Shown here: positions 47,801-55,954 of the stretch, piece by piece
Position numbering within the stretch: position 1 is the first letter of the stretch
Layout: each line of letters opens with the position of its first letter
Assembly (NCBI RefSeq): GCF_022023855.1
Contig: NZ_CP059451.1
Span: 372,001 to 436,000, forward strand
Reading direction: 5' to 3'
From: Azospirillum brasilense
GTDB lineage: Bacteria; Pseudomonadota; Alphaproteobacteria; Azospirillales; Azospirillaceae
Length of the DNA stretch: 64,000 nucleotides
Notes under the pieces: generated by a model
What the model saw: the letters and a program-made list of their open reading frames with translations, nothing else
Databases searched by the model: none
Told to the model about the DNA's origin: nothing
Program-made: the position numbers and the translations under genes

Positions 47801-48109
47801 TTGGACCTTCGCCATTGCCGCGGCGATCATCTTCTCGGGCGGCGCATCAGATTCTATGGATTGCACGGCAAGCCGGAACAGATCGCGCTCCTTCGACGCT
47901 TCTTCTTCCACAAGGCGGATCCGCGCAGGCGCGTCGTTCCCCCAATACATAGCCATCTTTCGGAGCCACCGGTTCCACAAAGCATGGGCGATTTCGATAT
48001 CGATCCGCGATGCGTCGCCTTGAAAAAGGGTCCGGGCGCCGTCCGATCCATCCGCAGCCGATTTTCCTTTATTACGCCCGGTGATGCTCTTGCGAGTTCC
48101 TGCACCCAT
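44888..48109 (-). CDS. Large PAS/GAF sensor with degenerate histidine-kinase core
   Basis: A 1073-aa soluble sensor (ATG 48109 after GGGAGGCGTAAC). In order: an alpha-helical N-terminus, PAS near 165-260 (GYCLLDAEGFITFANKELNR), PAS near 280-385 (MPLGVLLCSPTLTILHANPK), two GAF-like domains (about 405-560 and 590-735) and PAS near 745-870 (LIVITNEDCRIIEINPAGAK). A HisKA-like helix follows with DMFHEIVNQTRPALSMVAG. The ATPase end (TILSYLLRNLPDEAKVTIGI, LCIEGPLPTES) lacks a clear N-box asparagine pair and the DxGxG motif, so kinase activity is doubtful. It is coupled to the receiver-CHAT gene. Confidence 0.8.
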   Translation of the reverse strand: MGAGTRKSITGRNKGKSAADGSDGARTLFQGDASRIDIEIAHALWNRWLRKMAMYWGNDAPARIRLVEEEASKERDLFRLAVQSIESDAPPEKMIAAAMAKVQHPDYAITDLFIELSSLEDTFNEVLHDAWASADDIEHTMSRMRHVVRSTLLRVLEGSAEVHEAALETGNRGYCLLDAEGFITFANKELNRMLGVASARDHRLVDFLGDGAHIVDDALAGRADADPDMHILRLRRPDDTTLPVGISVGRVVREGNLRGYAILSDLSRIVREELRIFDMMPLGVLLCSPTLTILHANPKLREIFGVPAEMSVEGKSVWDFVTDAQARTIIEGNLSELGEGLSGEYALPVRRLNDQRPLQVMVAAAPIRDTTGSITAILAVVRNLELETIADAIHKLADTAREPEQLLIDMADAMRTVVPFDAFSVSLFTADKGEKDRHHARTLISYPDKMGQHVRWQPISPLLAVWLMEPKPRAIPDFRAFLAQETMSELRDSPDCRDYLMRGYQSLLVCSIRREGGIAATVAWHSKSLDFYGEAHRDALSKLPIDKTVDVALAQVRQRAEKFRSNLILQASAARNVDDMAKCIVKELVKHYGWQNAALFEVDTDQGVFILRQQAMGALNGYLQPLELTQSINGGILGRAYREGRPVSLSGDDVHGGSGCRPGPNTPLARSGLALPISMDGQVRWILSIEDRQENAFSACEQAELISLFESVRPFLENLMRYCMLYELLRVSQDLIVITNEDCRIIEINPAGAKMLGRQKQDSVGKDFQRFLKNTGEGIPQLRVDNFVPTKTELRFPMDGDGDGNGNGCEDAAGKTVTVLLSGRKMPDFGRRVFFGREWGDYRRYARTDDIKDMFHEIVNQTRPALSMVAGTLSRLARKARSEEWSNEVPRMMRYLRRMDMPFDRLLLYNHGEGAVPYVPVRLSMRQLVEEIIASLPSIDAEAVDLEFDTTDGIVRADPFQISFVIETILSYLLRNLPDEAKVTIGIQKKDNDLILCIEGPLPTESNAEPENGTIDARTALARARLRAELALGEATIRRFVQRNQGEYRAPEPSAEVGSFEIRLPLEHVAGAV

Positions 48110-48512
48110 GTTACGCCTCCCTGATACATCCGATGATGTCAGCGCAATAAGAGCCGGCATCCGCAACCATATGATCGCGAACCCCGTTTATTAAATTCAT
48201 GTAATTTTGCCGCTGCTAAAAACAGAACTCAAATAAGAGAATGTTGACCGTCGATTTGCAAGTCATCCATCAGAAGCAATTAGATACCTCATATTTGATA
48301 TTCCTGATAGATCCTGGAAAGAAAAAGCATACTTGGGTATGTTTTTCCCTTTAATTTCGAAATTCCAGCCGTTCATTGTGCATTTTCTATGCCCAATTGG
48401 TCGAAGTGCGTAGCCATCAGTATTGTTGAGCTGCGGGGTTGTGGGAAAAGCTTCAAGAACGGACGGGGGGCCTAACCCGAAATGGCTGCTCGTTTCGGGT
48501 AAAAACCGGGTT
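48110..48512. other. AT-rich intergenic region upstream of the sensor operon
   Basis: This gap must hold the promoter of the minus-strand sensor operon. It is clearly AT-richer than its surroundings. A hairpin CATAC-TTGG-GTATG at 48328-48341 is flanked by A5 and T5 runs and could terminate in either direction. A second dyad, ACCCGAAA...TTTCGGGT, lies at 48475-48500 just before the IS3 end. No gene recognised. Confidence 0.4.
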
Positions 48513-48578
48513 TGAGATGGTCCCCGTTTCCCGGACAGTTCGCTAAGCTTGGTTCGCCCAGGAAGAAGGACGGACCCG

Positions 48579-48863
48579 ATGACGGGGAAGCGGAAGCGGT
48601 ATTCGGCGGAGTTCAAGGCGAAGGTGGCACTGGAGGCGATCCGAGGCGAGTTGACGGTGTCGCAGTTGGTGTCCAAGCACGGAGTGCATCAGACGCTGAT
48701 CAACGCGTGGAAGAAGCAGGCGGTGGAGGGGATGGCTGGTGTGTTCTCCGGCAAGGCGGAAGCCGCCGAAACCAGCCATCAGGGGGAGGTGGAAAAGCTC
48801 CACGCGATGATCGGGCAGTTGATGGTGGAGCGGGATTTTTTGCGCAAGGCCTCCGCACGATGA
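48579..48863 (+). CDS. IS3-family transposase OrfA, copy 2
   Basis: 94 aa, as copy 1 except MVERDFLRKASAR in place of VVERDFLRKASGR. The slippery T6 run is at 48836-48841: in the orfA frame the codons TTT (48837) and TTG (48840) allow a -1 slip into orfB. Confidence 0.92.
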   Translation: MTGKRKRYSAEFKAKVALEAIRGELTVSQLVSKHGVHQTLINAWKKQAVEGMAGVFSGKAEAAETSHQGEVEKLHAMIGQLMVERDFLRKASAR

Positions 48864-49717
48864 GCGTCGGCCGGAGGCGGGAGCTGATCAAACCGGAGCA
48901 TCTGAGCCTGTCGATCACCCGGCAGTGCACGTTGGTTTCCATCAGCCGGTCCAGCTACTACGGGCCGGCCAAGGGCGAACCGGCCGCAAACCTGGAGGTG
49001 ATGCGGCGGAGCGACGAGCAGTTCCTGGAAACGCCCTGGTACGGCAGCCGGCAGATGACCCGGCATCTGCGCCGGCACGGCCATGAGGTCAACCGCAAGC
49101 GGGTTCGCCGCCTGATGGCGCGGATGGGGCTGCGAGCGGTCTACCAGCGTCCGAAGACGACGGTGCGGCACCCCGAGCACAAGATTTGGCCGTACTTGCT
49201 GCGCGACCTGACCATCGACCGACCCAACCAGGTCTGGTGCGCTGACATCACCTACCTTCCGATGCGCCGGGGCTTCCTGTCCCTGGTGGCGGTGATGGAT
49301 TGGGCGACGCGCAAGGTCCTGAGCTGGCGGCTGTCGAACACCATGGACGTCGAGTTCTGCATCGAGGCGGTGGAGGAGGCGATGGCGCGGCACGGCCGAC
49401 CGGACATCTTCAACACCGATCAGGGCAGCCAGTTCACCAGTCCGCGTTTCACCGGCCTCTTGACCGCGGCCGGCATCCGGGTATCGATGGACGGGCGCGG
49501 CCGGTGGATGGACAACGTCTTCATCGAGCGGCTGTGGCGATCGATGAAGTACGAGTGCGTCTACCTCCACGCCTTCGAGACCGGCAGCGAGGCGAGGGCC
49601 GGGATCGGCCGGTGGATCCATTACTACAACATGGACCGTCCGCACTCCGCGCTCGGCGGCAGAACCCCGGAGGAGGCCTACCAGGGCACACCGGACCCCA
49701 TCAGATTGGCGGCATGA
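48860..49717 (+). CDS. IS3-family transposase OrfB, copy 2
   Basis: 285 aa with the same intact DDE integrase core as copy 1 (WCADITYLP, NTDQGSQFTS, FIERLWRSMKYE). ATGA overlaps the orfA stop. Confidence 0.93.
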   Translation: MSVGRRRELIKPEHLSLSITRQCTLVSISRSSYYGPAKGEPAANLEVMRRSDEQFLETPWYGSRQMTRHLRRHGHEVNRKRVRRLMARMGLRAVYQRPKTTVRHPEHKIWPYLLRDLTIDRPNQVWCADITYLPMRRGFLSLVAVMDWATRKVLSWRLSNTMDVEFCIEAVEEAMARHGRPDIFNTDQGSQFTSPRFTGLLTAAGIRVSMDGRGRWMDNVFIERLWRSMKYECVYLHAFETGSEARAGIGRWIHYYNMDRPHSALGGRTPEEAYQGTPDPIRLAA

Positions 49718-49779
49718 CACGGACCTGAACCAAGCTTAGCAAAGCCGCAAATCTGTCCGGGAAACGGGGACCATCTCAG

Positions 49780-49968
49780 ACTATCAGGCCGCGTGCCGCG
49801 GTATGGTACGCCAAAGCCGAACCGACCTTCAGTGACGCCCTTGCCGCAGTCCGCTTCCGGCTCTGGAAGGAAACGACTTCTTCGCCATCAGCGCAGCGCG
49901 GCGAGATCGCAAAACTCCCTGACGCTGTGCTCAACCGCCTCATCCAGGCCGCCTGCTTTCCAGCGTGA
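49780..49968 (+). repeat. Transposase-like 3' fragment, repeat copy B
   Basis: An open frame of 62 codons runs from the IS3 junction to the stop at 49966: AAVWYAKAEPTFSDALAAVR, then LWKETTSSPS and LNRLIQAACFPA. The first part resembles C-termini of DDE transposases; the last part is shared with 21021-21167. It is 5'-truncated by IS3 copy 2. Confidence 0.45.
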
Positions 49969-50063
49969 ATGAGCAAAGTCCAGATCAGGGGCCGATCCTT
50001 TAACCGCTCGCCCTCCCGACCGCCACCACTCCGGTCCTTTTTGCACCAACGCCGATCTGTGCC

Positions 50064-51068
50064 CTATCCAGAACGGCGCCGGCTCTTCATGTCGAGGATT
50101 TCGCGCTCAACGAGATCGCGTTCCAGGACATAGCCGTCGAAGCGCTCGTAGAGCGGTTTGAGCAGCTCGTGCACGACACCGACGGGATCCTCGTCAATCC
50201 GCGGCGCCGACGTGGCGATCGCGAGATGGGCCTCCGGCAAGCGGCTGCGGTGGATCCCAACGATGAGACTGCGATCCGCCGGCTTTGCCCAGGAGGCGAG
50301 GTCGCGCCCTCCGAGACCGGTATAACGGACGCGGAAACGGATTTCCGGGTCGCCGACGGGTGCGGTCAGCGTGGCGAAGCGGGCCGCGTGAGAGAGGCCT
50401 TCCCAGGCGCGCCAGATCGGCAGGGTGATATCGAAGAAGGTGCCCGGCTGAAGCACGTCAGAGCCGTCCTCCTGGTAGCCGCGCTGCAGGTAGAGCCGCC
50501 CGTCTGTCGAGGCTCGCCAGTAGTCGCTGTGGGCGGCATCATCGAACACCCGCTCTGCTTCGGGATTACCAAGCCAGCACTCGACGCCGCTCTCATCGCA
50601 CACCGGGGCCAAGTCTTCCCTGGTCGGGACCCAGAAAGGCGGCCAGCCGGTGTAGCGCACCACGGACTTGTCGAGGACAACGAGCAGTCGCTTTGGCGAC
50701 AGTCGAGTGATTGGGCCAACCACCTCGTAGTCAAAGCTGTAGTGGCCGTGCACCTGGCGCGCGGGGGCATCGTCGGGGAGCTTGCCGACCAAGTCGTTCC
50801 AGCGCTGCCGGCACACGGACACGAAGGCATCCTGCGGGTTGGCGTTGTTCTCGGCGACCAGTCCTACCACGCCCAGGATGGCCAGCGCGCGGCTGAGGGT
50901 GATCGATGTGTCCCCCTGATCGAAGGCCACCACCGTGGTCCTGCCGACGCCAGCCAAGCCGGCATGCTGCGCCTGGGTCAGCCCTTCATCCTTGCGCCGG
51001 CGGATGGTTTCAGCAACGAGTGCCGGCCAGTCGAGCGGCTGGACTACTCCTCGAGGATTCTCTGGCAT
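50064..51068 (-). CDS. HipB-like XRE regulator with a large C-terminal domain
   Basis: A 334-aa protein. Residues about 15-75 form an XRE helix-turn-helix (LTQAQHAGLAGVGRTTVVAF followed by TLSRALAILGVVGL), as in HipB antitoxins. HipB is normally about 90 aa; here some 240 further residues form an unrecognised domain (KRLLVVLDKSVVRYTGWPPF, VECWLGNPEAERVFDDAAHS, LQRGYQEDGSDVLQPG). The gene lies downstream of hipA and overlaps it by 25 bp, the reverse of the usual hipBA order. It probably binds the operon promoter and neutralises HipA (inference). Confidence 0.75.
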   Translation of the reverse strand: MPENPRGVVQPLDWPALVAETIRRRKDEGLTQAQHAGLAGVGRTTVVAFDQGDTSITLSRALAILGVVGLVAENNANPQDAFVSVCRQRWNDLVGKLPDDAPARQVHGHYSFDYEVVGPITRLSPKRLLVVLDKSVVRYTGWPPFWVPTREDLAPVCDESGVECWLGNPEAERVFDDAAHSDYWRASTDGRLYLQRGYQEDGSDVLQPGTFFDITLPIWRAWEGLSHAARFATLTAPVGDPEIRFRVRYTGLGGRDLASWAKPADRSLIVGIHRSRLPEAHLAIATSAPRIDEDPVGVVHELLKPLYERFDGYVLERDLVEREILDMKSRRRSG

Positions 51069-52222
51069 GCGCCCTCCACAATCTCGGCGTAGCGATGGAC
51101 GAAGCCGTCCGCCGGCTCCGCGGCCAGCGGCACGATGGCTTGGCTGCGGCGGACACGATCACCAAGCTCCTTGAGGGCCAGTTTGATGGCCCGCTCCGGA
51201 AGCCCGATGGCCTGACCGAAGGCGACAATCAGTCTGCGGTCGATCCGGTCGGTCTGAACGTGATCATCGCACAGCGACAGCGCGAACTCGGTTTTGTACG
51301 CGCCGCCATAGACCAGCGTGTTCAGCAGGTCGTAGGCCGGCGACAGTCGCAAGCCGCGCGACGTTTCCAGAAGTGAAAAGTTCTTCAGGTGCGCGTCGGC
51401 ATTCCCGATGAGCGCACAGAAGACCACGCGCCGGAAGAACTGTTCGACATCGATCTGTGGGCGCGCGGAATGCTCTCGGATGGCGCCGGCGATCTCTTCG
51501 TAACTCCCAGCATATTTGCCGGTGAAATCGCGACCGCGCGGGCGGGCAAGGATCTGGGCGAAATCCTCCAGACGGAGCTTTTCGCCATTGTCCGTGCGGT
51601 CGAAGCGCTTCACGACGAGCGCCAAATTTTCGATTCCAGCGAGAAATGCCGTCTCGAACTCCGTGACCTGCTTGGCGCCGAGAACATCGCGGGCAAAGCG
51701 CAGGGTGAGATATTCGTTGCGTACCAACGTAGCGTTGGTCTGATCGTTATATTTCGCAATGTGGGTGGCCGGCCCTTCGGCTTCGGCCGGGTGGTACTGG
51801 TCGCCGTGGCGAAAGCCAAGAAGCTTCTTTTGCACACCGGAGACGGTGCGTTTGCCCGCTGCGGCTGCGGTGGTCTCGGCATCGACCCCGACCAAGGGTG
51901 CCGCAAGCGGCTGCACGGCGCTGACGCCGACGGCGCCGATGCAGTCCTGCCCATAGCGCAGAAGGAGGCCGAAATCGTCCTCGTCCTCCACGCGGCCGGC
52001 GCGCGCCTGCTTCTCGCGAAGCCAGCCCTCGGGCCCCAGGTGCTGGAAGAACGGGTGCAGACCAGTCGGCCACGCGTGCTCCCGCTCCCGGACTGGAAGG
52101 ACACAGGCGATCGTCTCTGTCACGTCTGGATTGTAGACAAAGCGCGTGCCGCCCTGCGGCGTCTCGTAGAGAACCCCGACCCTTTGTCCCTTAAATAGGA
52201 TATCCGCAGTACGCTCAGTCAC
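51044..52222 (-). CDS. hipA: HipA-family serine/threonine kinase toxin
   Basis: A 392-aa protein with GTG start at 52222 (MTERTADILFKGQRVGVLYE). Motifs: DCIGAVGVSAVQP, the activation loop TVSGVQKKLLGFRHG, catalytic and metal-binding LIGNADAHLKNFSLL, and LSPAYDLLNTLVYGG. HipA kinases phosphorylate translation factors such as GltX and cause growth arrest. It precedes and overlaps the HipB-like gene. Key residues appear present. Confidence 0.88.
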   Translation of the reverse strand: MTERTADILFKGQRVGVLYETPQGGTRFVYNPDVTETIACVLPVREREHAWPTGLHPFFQHLGPEGWLREKQARAGRVEDEDDFGLLLRYGQDCIGAVGVSAVQPLAAPLVGVDAETTAAAAGKRTVSGVQKKLLGFRHGDQYHPAEAEGPATHIAKYNDQTNATLVRNEYLTLRFARDVLGAKQVTEFETAFLAGIENLALVVKRFDRTDNGEKLRLEDFAQILARPRGRDFTGKYAGSYEEIAGAIREHSARPQIDVEQFFRRVVFCALIGNADAHLKNFSLLETSRGLRLSPAYDLLNTLVYGGAYKTEFALSLCDDHVQTDRIDRRLIVAFGQAIGLPERAIKLALKELGDRVRRSQAIVPLAAEPADGFVHRYAEIVEGACQRILEE

Positions 52223-52314
52223 GACAGTCGCCCTTATCCGACATAGCCAGCCTCACCGCCGCAAGGCCCGGCCGCACGTTGTATATGGCAAGCATAAGGC
52301 CATCTTCAACGCAA

Positions 52315-52336
52315 TATGTCCGTTATAAGCGACATA
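52315..52336. promoter_or_regulatory. Inverted repeat upstream of hipA
   Basis: TATGTC (52315-52320) and GACATA (52331-52336) flank a central TTATAA, 93 bp upstream of the hipA start. Position and symmetry suit an operator for the HipB-like protein. Confidence 0.4.
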
Positions 52337-52483
52337 ATGCCAGGAGTTTGCCTTTCGTGTCTCGCATGGCAGGCAAACCGCACGGCTGGTGGGCTGCGGG
52401 GGCAGCAGTGATCCGAATAACCGACATTGGAGGTGTTGGTGCATGGAGACGGACGGCGGTCTGTTCGTCCATTCTGCCGCCGG

Positions 52484-53820
52484 TTACGCGGTGCGCACCG
52501 GCACGGGGCGTCCTGCGTCGAGCATGCGGTTGAGGGCGGATACGCCGATTATGGCCTCCGCCTGCTGAGCGGGCAGAGTCCGGGCGTGGAGGTGCCCGCC
52601 AAGAATGCCCTTGTAGCGCACCATGGCGGCAACGGGCAGACCTGCGAAGCGTCGCCGGCCTCGGTGGTGGTCAGCACCGCGCCGACAATCGTCGAGGACG
52701 CTGCGTCCACACATAGGTGCAGCTTGCGCCAATGGCGCGGCTGTGGGCGCCATGCTTGTCGGTCAGCCATTCGCCCGCCCCGAAGACCTTCAGGCCCGTG
52801 CCAGCGTGGTGCATCGAGGCGAGCGGGGGCGGAATGACCCCGTGTCCCCGGTCTTTTCACGCGACGCGGACATAGTTTGGGCGTGCCAATCCGAACATGC
52901 GGTTGAGCAGGTTGCCGGCGATGATGAGTTCGGTACGCCGTCCGTCGTCGCTGTGGGCGCGCAGGCAATCACCAATCACTTGCTTGTAACGGGCAAACGC
53001 CGCCTCCACCTTGGCGCGCTCGTTGTAGCCGGACGTTCGCTGCTAGGCCATGCGGCCCGTCTCGGTGATTGCCTGGATGTGACGGTCGCGCGGAGTGGGC
53101 GCGGTCGCGGCGGTGGCGCTGAGGACCGCGTCGCTGCGCGGTGGGGCGATCACCTCGGCCGCCGGGTGGCGGGCCGCGACGGCCTCATAAACGTCGGTGC
53201 GATCGTAGCCGCCGTCACCGGTCAGCCGCTCCACCGGGCCGCTCACCTGATTGAGCAAGGGGCCGACCTGCAAGGCGTCGTCAACGTCGGGTGGGGTCAG
53301 CTCCACGGCGGCGATCTGGCCGGTTCGAGCGCCCCCCCGACGTGGAATTTGCGCCAGGAGCGCCGCTTGTGGGAGCCGTGCTTTTCCACCAGCCATTCGC
53401 CGGGCCCGCTGAGCTTCAGGCCGCTGCTATCGACCAGCAGGTCAGTGGACCAGTGGTCTGCGGACGGATCCTCACGGCCAGGGTCCGGGCGCGCCGGCTC
53501 AGGGTCGTGTGATCGGGCACCGGCAGGTCCAACCGCAACAGCTGTATCAGCGAGCCGATTAGCCCCTCGGTCTGGCGGAACGCCAAGTGGAAGAGCGCCT
53601 GCAGGCTCAGGGCCGTCTCGATCGCCAGAGCCGAGTAGCGCGGCTGTCCGCCGCGCGTGGTACGCGGGGCGGCACGCCAAGCCTGAATGGCTTCCTCGCT
53701 GAACCAAATCGTCAGGCTGCCGCGCTGACGCAGACTGGCCTCATAGGCCGCCCAATTCGTCACACGGTACTTGGCGCGGGGGAATTGGTGGCGGTGGGCG
53801 GAGTGGTGTTTGAACGGCAT
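52484..53820 (-). pseudogene. Degenerate IS5-family transposase(s)
   Basis: From 53820 downward one frame reads YRVTNWAAYEASLRQRGSLT and RQTEGLIGSLIQLL. The match then jumps frame to LVDSSGLKLSGPGEWLVEKH, again to VERLTGDGGYDRTDVYEAVA, and near 53020-52850 reads NLLNRMFGLARPNYVRVA. A second, partly duplicated fragment at 52855-52484 reads WRKLHLCVDAASSTIVGAVL and ends VSALNRMLDAGRPVPVRTA. Several frameshifts mean it is inactive. It is probably two fused remnants of related IS5-family elements. Confidence 0.75.
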
Positions 53821-53858
53821 CGGTCGACGGGGCGGCAGGCATCAACGGGCCACGCCTT

Positions 53859-54071
53859 CTACGCCGAGCCATAGGCCGCCATCACCCCCATCCACGCACC
53901 ACGCTGGCCCCGGATGGTATCTGGGTCATCGGTAAGGGCGTTGCATCGGTCGCCCAAGACGTGGTCGAGGCTGGCGAGGTCGTCGATGTGGTCGTTGGCG
54001 ACCGCCTCCCGGGGTAGGGGCCACAAGGGCATTGTCACGCGAACTGAACCGGCCTGCAAAGAGCCTGGCAT
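53859..54071 (-). pseudogene. Possible transposase 3' fragment
   Basis: A 70-aa minus-strand frame contains NDHIDDLASLDHVLGDRCNA and LTDDPDTIRG, a pattern resembling C-termini of IS630-type transposases. It has no usable start and lies between two degenerate elements. Confidence 0.25.
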
Positions 54072-54230
54072 CCACCGACTGCGTCACGGCGCCGCAGTCG
54101 CGGCGTGAACCAGTTGCGAAGTTCGCACGTTCTAATTGCCGGCTTATACCAAGTCCTGTGGAGTACGCCTCATGCGGTGATTCCCGGAGGACCGTGCCGC
54201 GTGATTCACCGGAGAGACCATGGCGACGAG

Positions 54231-54889
54231 GTCCACGATGGCCGCTTGGGTTTGCGCAAGCTGTCTGCCCGCCCCCGCCACCACGCCGAGGATCCCGGCG
54301 CCGCCGAGGCGTTCAAAAAAACTTCCCCGCCCTGCTGGCGCAGATCGCCGCGCACGAGGCCGCCGGCAAGCCCATAGAAGTCTGGTGGCAGGACGAGGCG
54401 CGTGTCGGCCAGGAAAACAAGATCACCCGTCGTTGGGCGCGCCGGGGCACCCGACCGGCGGCCCAGCACGATCAGCGCACGCGCTCGGCCTATCTGTTCG
54501 GCGCGATCTGCCCGGCCCAGGGCAAAGGCGCGGCCCTGGTGCTGCCGCGCTGCACGAGCGAGGCGATGGCGCTGCACCTGGAGGAGATCGCCCGCGCCGT
54601 GGCGCCCGGGGCCCATGCCGTCGTCCTGCTCGATCAGGCCGGCTGGCACACCTCGGCCAAACTGCCGGTCCCCGGCAACTTCACCCTGCTGCCGGTGCCG
54701 CCGAAATCGCCCGAGCTGAACCCGGTGGAGAACATCTGGCAGTACATGCGCGACAACTGGCTCTCCAACCGGATCTTCACCTCCTACCAGAACATCCTCG
54801 ATCACTGCTGCTTCGCCTGGAACGCCCTCGTCGAGCAGCCCTGGACCATCATGTCCATCGGACTGCGCGACTGGGCTCATCGGTCATGA
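54231..54889 (+). pseudogene. IS630-family transposase, 5'-truncated, frame switch at an A7 run
   Basis: The frame LGLRKLSARPRHHAEDPG, AAEAFKK leads to an A7 run (54315-54321). A -1 shift there continues as NFPALLAQIAAHEAAGKPIE and the DDE core: VWWQDEARVGQENKITRRWA, AVVLLDQAGWHTSAKLPVPG and SPELNPVENIWQYMRDNWLS. The 5' part of the transposase before about 54231 is missing or decayed. Some IS630 elements use a frameshift at such runs, so the switch itself may be natural. Confidence 0.75.
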
Positions 54890-54906
54890 TCCGTGAGTCT
54901 TGGTAT

Positions 54907-55898
54907 GAGAGGCAGTTGAGAAGAAGTCCGAGGAAATTCAGTGCAAATGCGATGGCGGACGCGCGAGGCGCTTCACGAGAATGTGGCTCATCGCCATGTA
55001 AATGAATGCCTCCTCCGACTCTGGAAGGCGCTCGTAATCTTTTGACAAACGGCGATGTCTGCCAAGCCACGCGAATGGCCTTTCCACGACCCAGCGGCGC
55101 GCCAGAACATGGAAGCCTTTGGGAATTTCGGGAGGTTCCTGGCCAGGGGCGAGCCAAAAGCCCTGAATACCGGTCCACCAATGCTTGACGACTTCGATGG
55201 TCCAGCCGAGCCGGTCTTTGGCCCAGGTCTTCAGGCCTTGATAATGCGTGTCGGCCCAGACCAGCTGGATCGCGGGAAACCACAGGTGCAAGCCCGCCAG
55301 TAGGAGCATTCCTCCGGCCTTGTCATGAAGATCCGCCGGATGCACCCGCACCTTCAGAACGTCGCCTTCGGTGTCGACCAGAGCTTGCCGTTTCCGTCCA
55401 CTGATCTTCTTGCCACCATCATACCCGCGCGGGCCGCCGGATTCGGTTGTTTTCACCGATTGACTGTCGATCGCCGCCGCCGTGGGTTGAGCTTTGCGGC
55501 CACGCCGCGTTCGATACTGCGCGCGCAGCGCCGCATTGACCTGTTCCCACTTCCCGCTTTTGCGCCAGCGGCGGAAGTGATCGTACACGTCCGCCCAAGG
55601 CGGCAGATCGTGGGGCATCATGCGCCAAGCGATGCCGCCACGCAGGACATACAAACATCCGTCAATGATGCGCCTCAGGTCGTATTTGCGCTGCGCTCCG
55701 CGATGCTCACTCTTCGTGAAGAGCTTCGAGACGACCGCCCACTCGTCATCGGTCAAGTCTGTCGGGTAACGGTCCAGGGGCATGCGATTTCCTCTCAAGG
55801 CGCCGACTCTGCATGCTTGATCAACAGATCATTTGGGGCGAGCGTTTCGAGTCAGCATTGATGCTGTATTTTCTTATTATTCTTCTCAACAACCTCTC
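54907..55898 (-). mobile_element. IS5-family insertion sequence
   Basis: About 992 bp. The ends are GAGAGGCAGTTGAGAAGAAG on the left and, inverted, GAGAGGTTGTTGAGAAGAA on the right. It carries one transposase. End points may extend a few bases; no target duplication was identified. Confidence 0.75.
54938..55783 (-). CDS. IS5-family transposase
   Basis: A 281-aa transposase starting MPLDRYPTDLTDDEWAVVSK, the DUF4096 N-terminal domain (LRRIIDGCLYVLRGGIAWRM, LPPWADVYDHFRRW). The DDE_Tnp_1 core follows: TAAAIDSQSVKTTESGGPRG, VWADTHYQGLKTWAKDRLG and WVVERPFAWLGRHRRLSKDY. The frame is intact. Confidence 0.92.
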   Translation of the reverse strand: MPLDRYPTDLTDDEWAVVSKLFTKSEHRGAQRKYDLRRIIDGCLYVLRGGIAWRMMPHDLPPWADVYDHFRRWRKSGKWEQVNAALRAQYRTRRGRKAQPTAAAIDSQSVKTTESGGPRGYDGGKKISGRKRQALVDTEGDVLKVRVHPADLHDKAGGMLLLAGLHLWFPAIQLVWADTHYQGLKTWAKDRLGWTIEVVKHWWTGIQGFWLAPGQEPPEIPKGFHVLARRWVVERPFAWLGRHRRLSKDYERLPESEEAFIYMAMSHILVKRLARPPSHLH

Positions 55899-55954
55899 AG
55901 TTGCGGTGACAAAGCCATCCGGTGCAATCACGCTCCGCTTACGAATATTTCACC

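Larger units (their letters stand above)
48513..49778 (+). mobile_element. IS3-family insertion sequence, copy 2
   Basis: 1266 bp with the same ends as copy 1, in plus orientation. Left flank ccgggtt and right flank gactat do not match, so no target duplication. The right flank lies inside a transposase-like 3' fragment. Both orfs are intact. Confidence 0.95.

Noticed and set aside
48300..48350. Attachment site or integrase for the 39.6-48.1 kb island
   Set aside because: No integrase, tRNA gene or direct repeats were found; the island is bounded only by IS elements.
52240..52480. Possible small plus-strand gene upstream of hipA (52279-52533)
   Set aside because: No ribosome binding site or family pattern; the frame runs into the degenerate IS5 fragment and overlaps the hipA promoter region.
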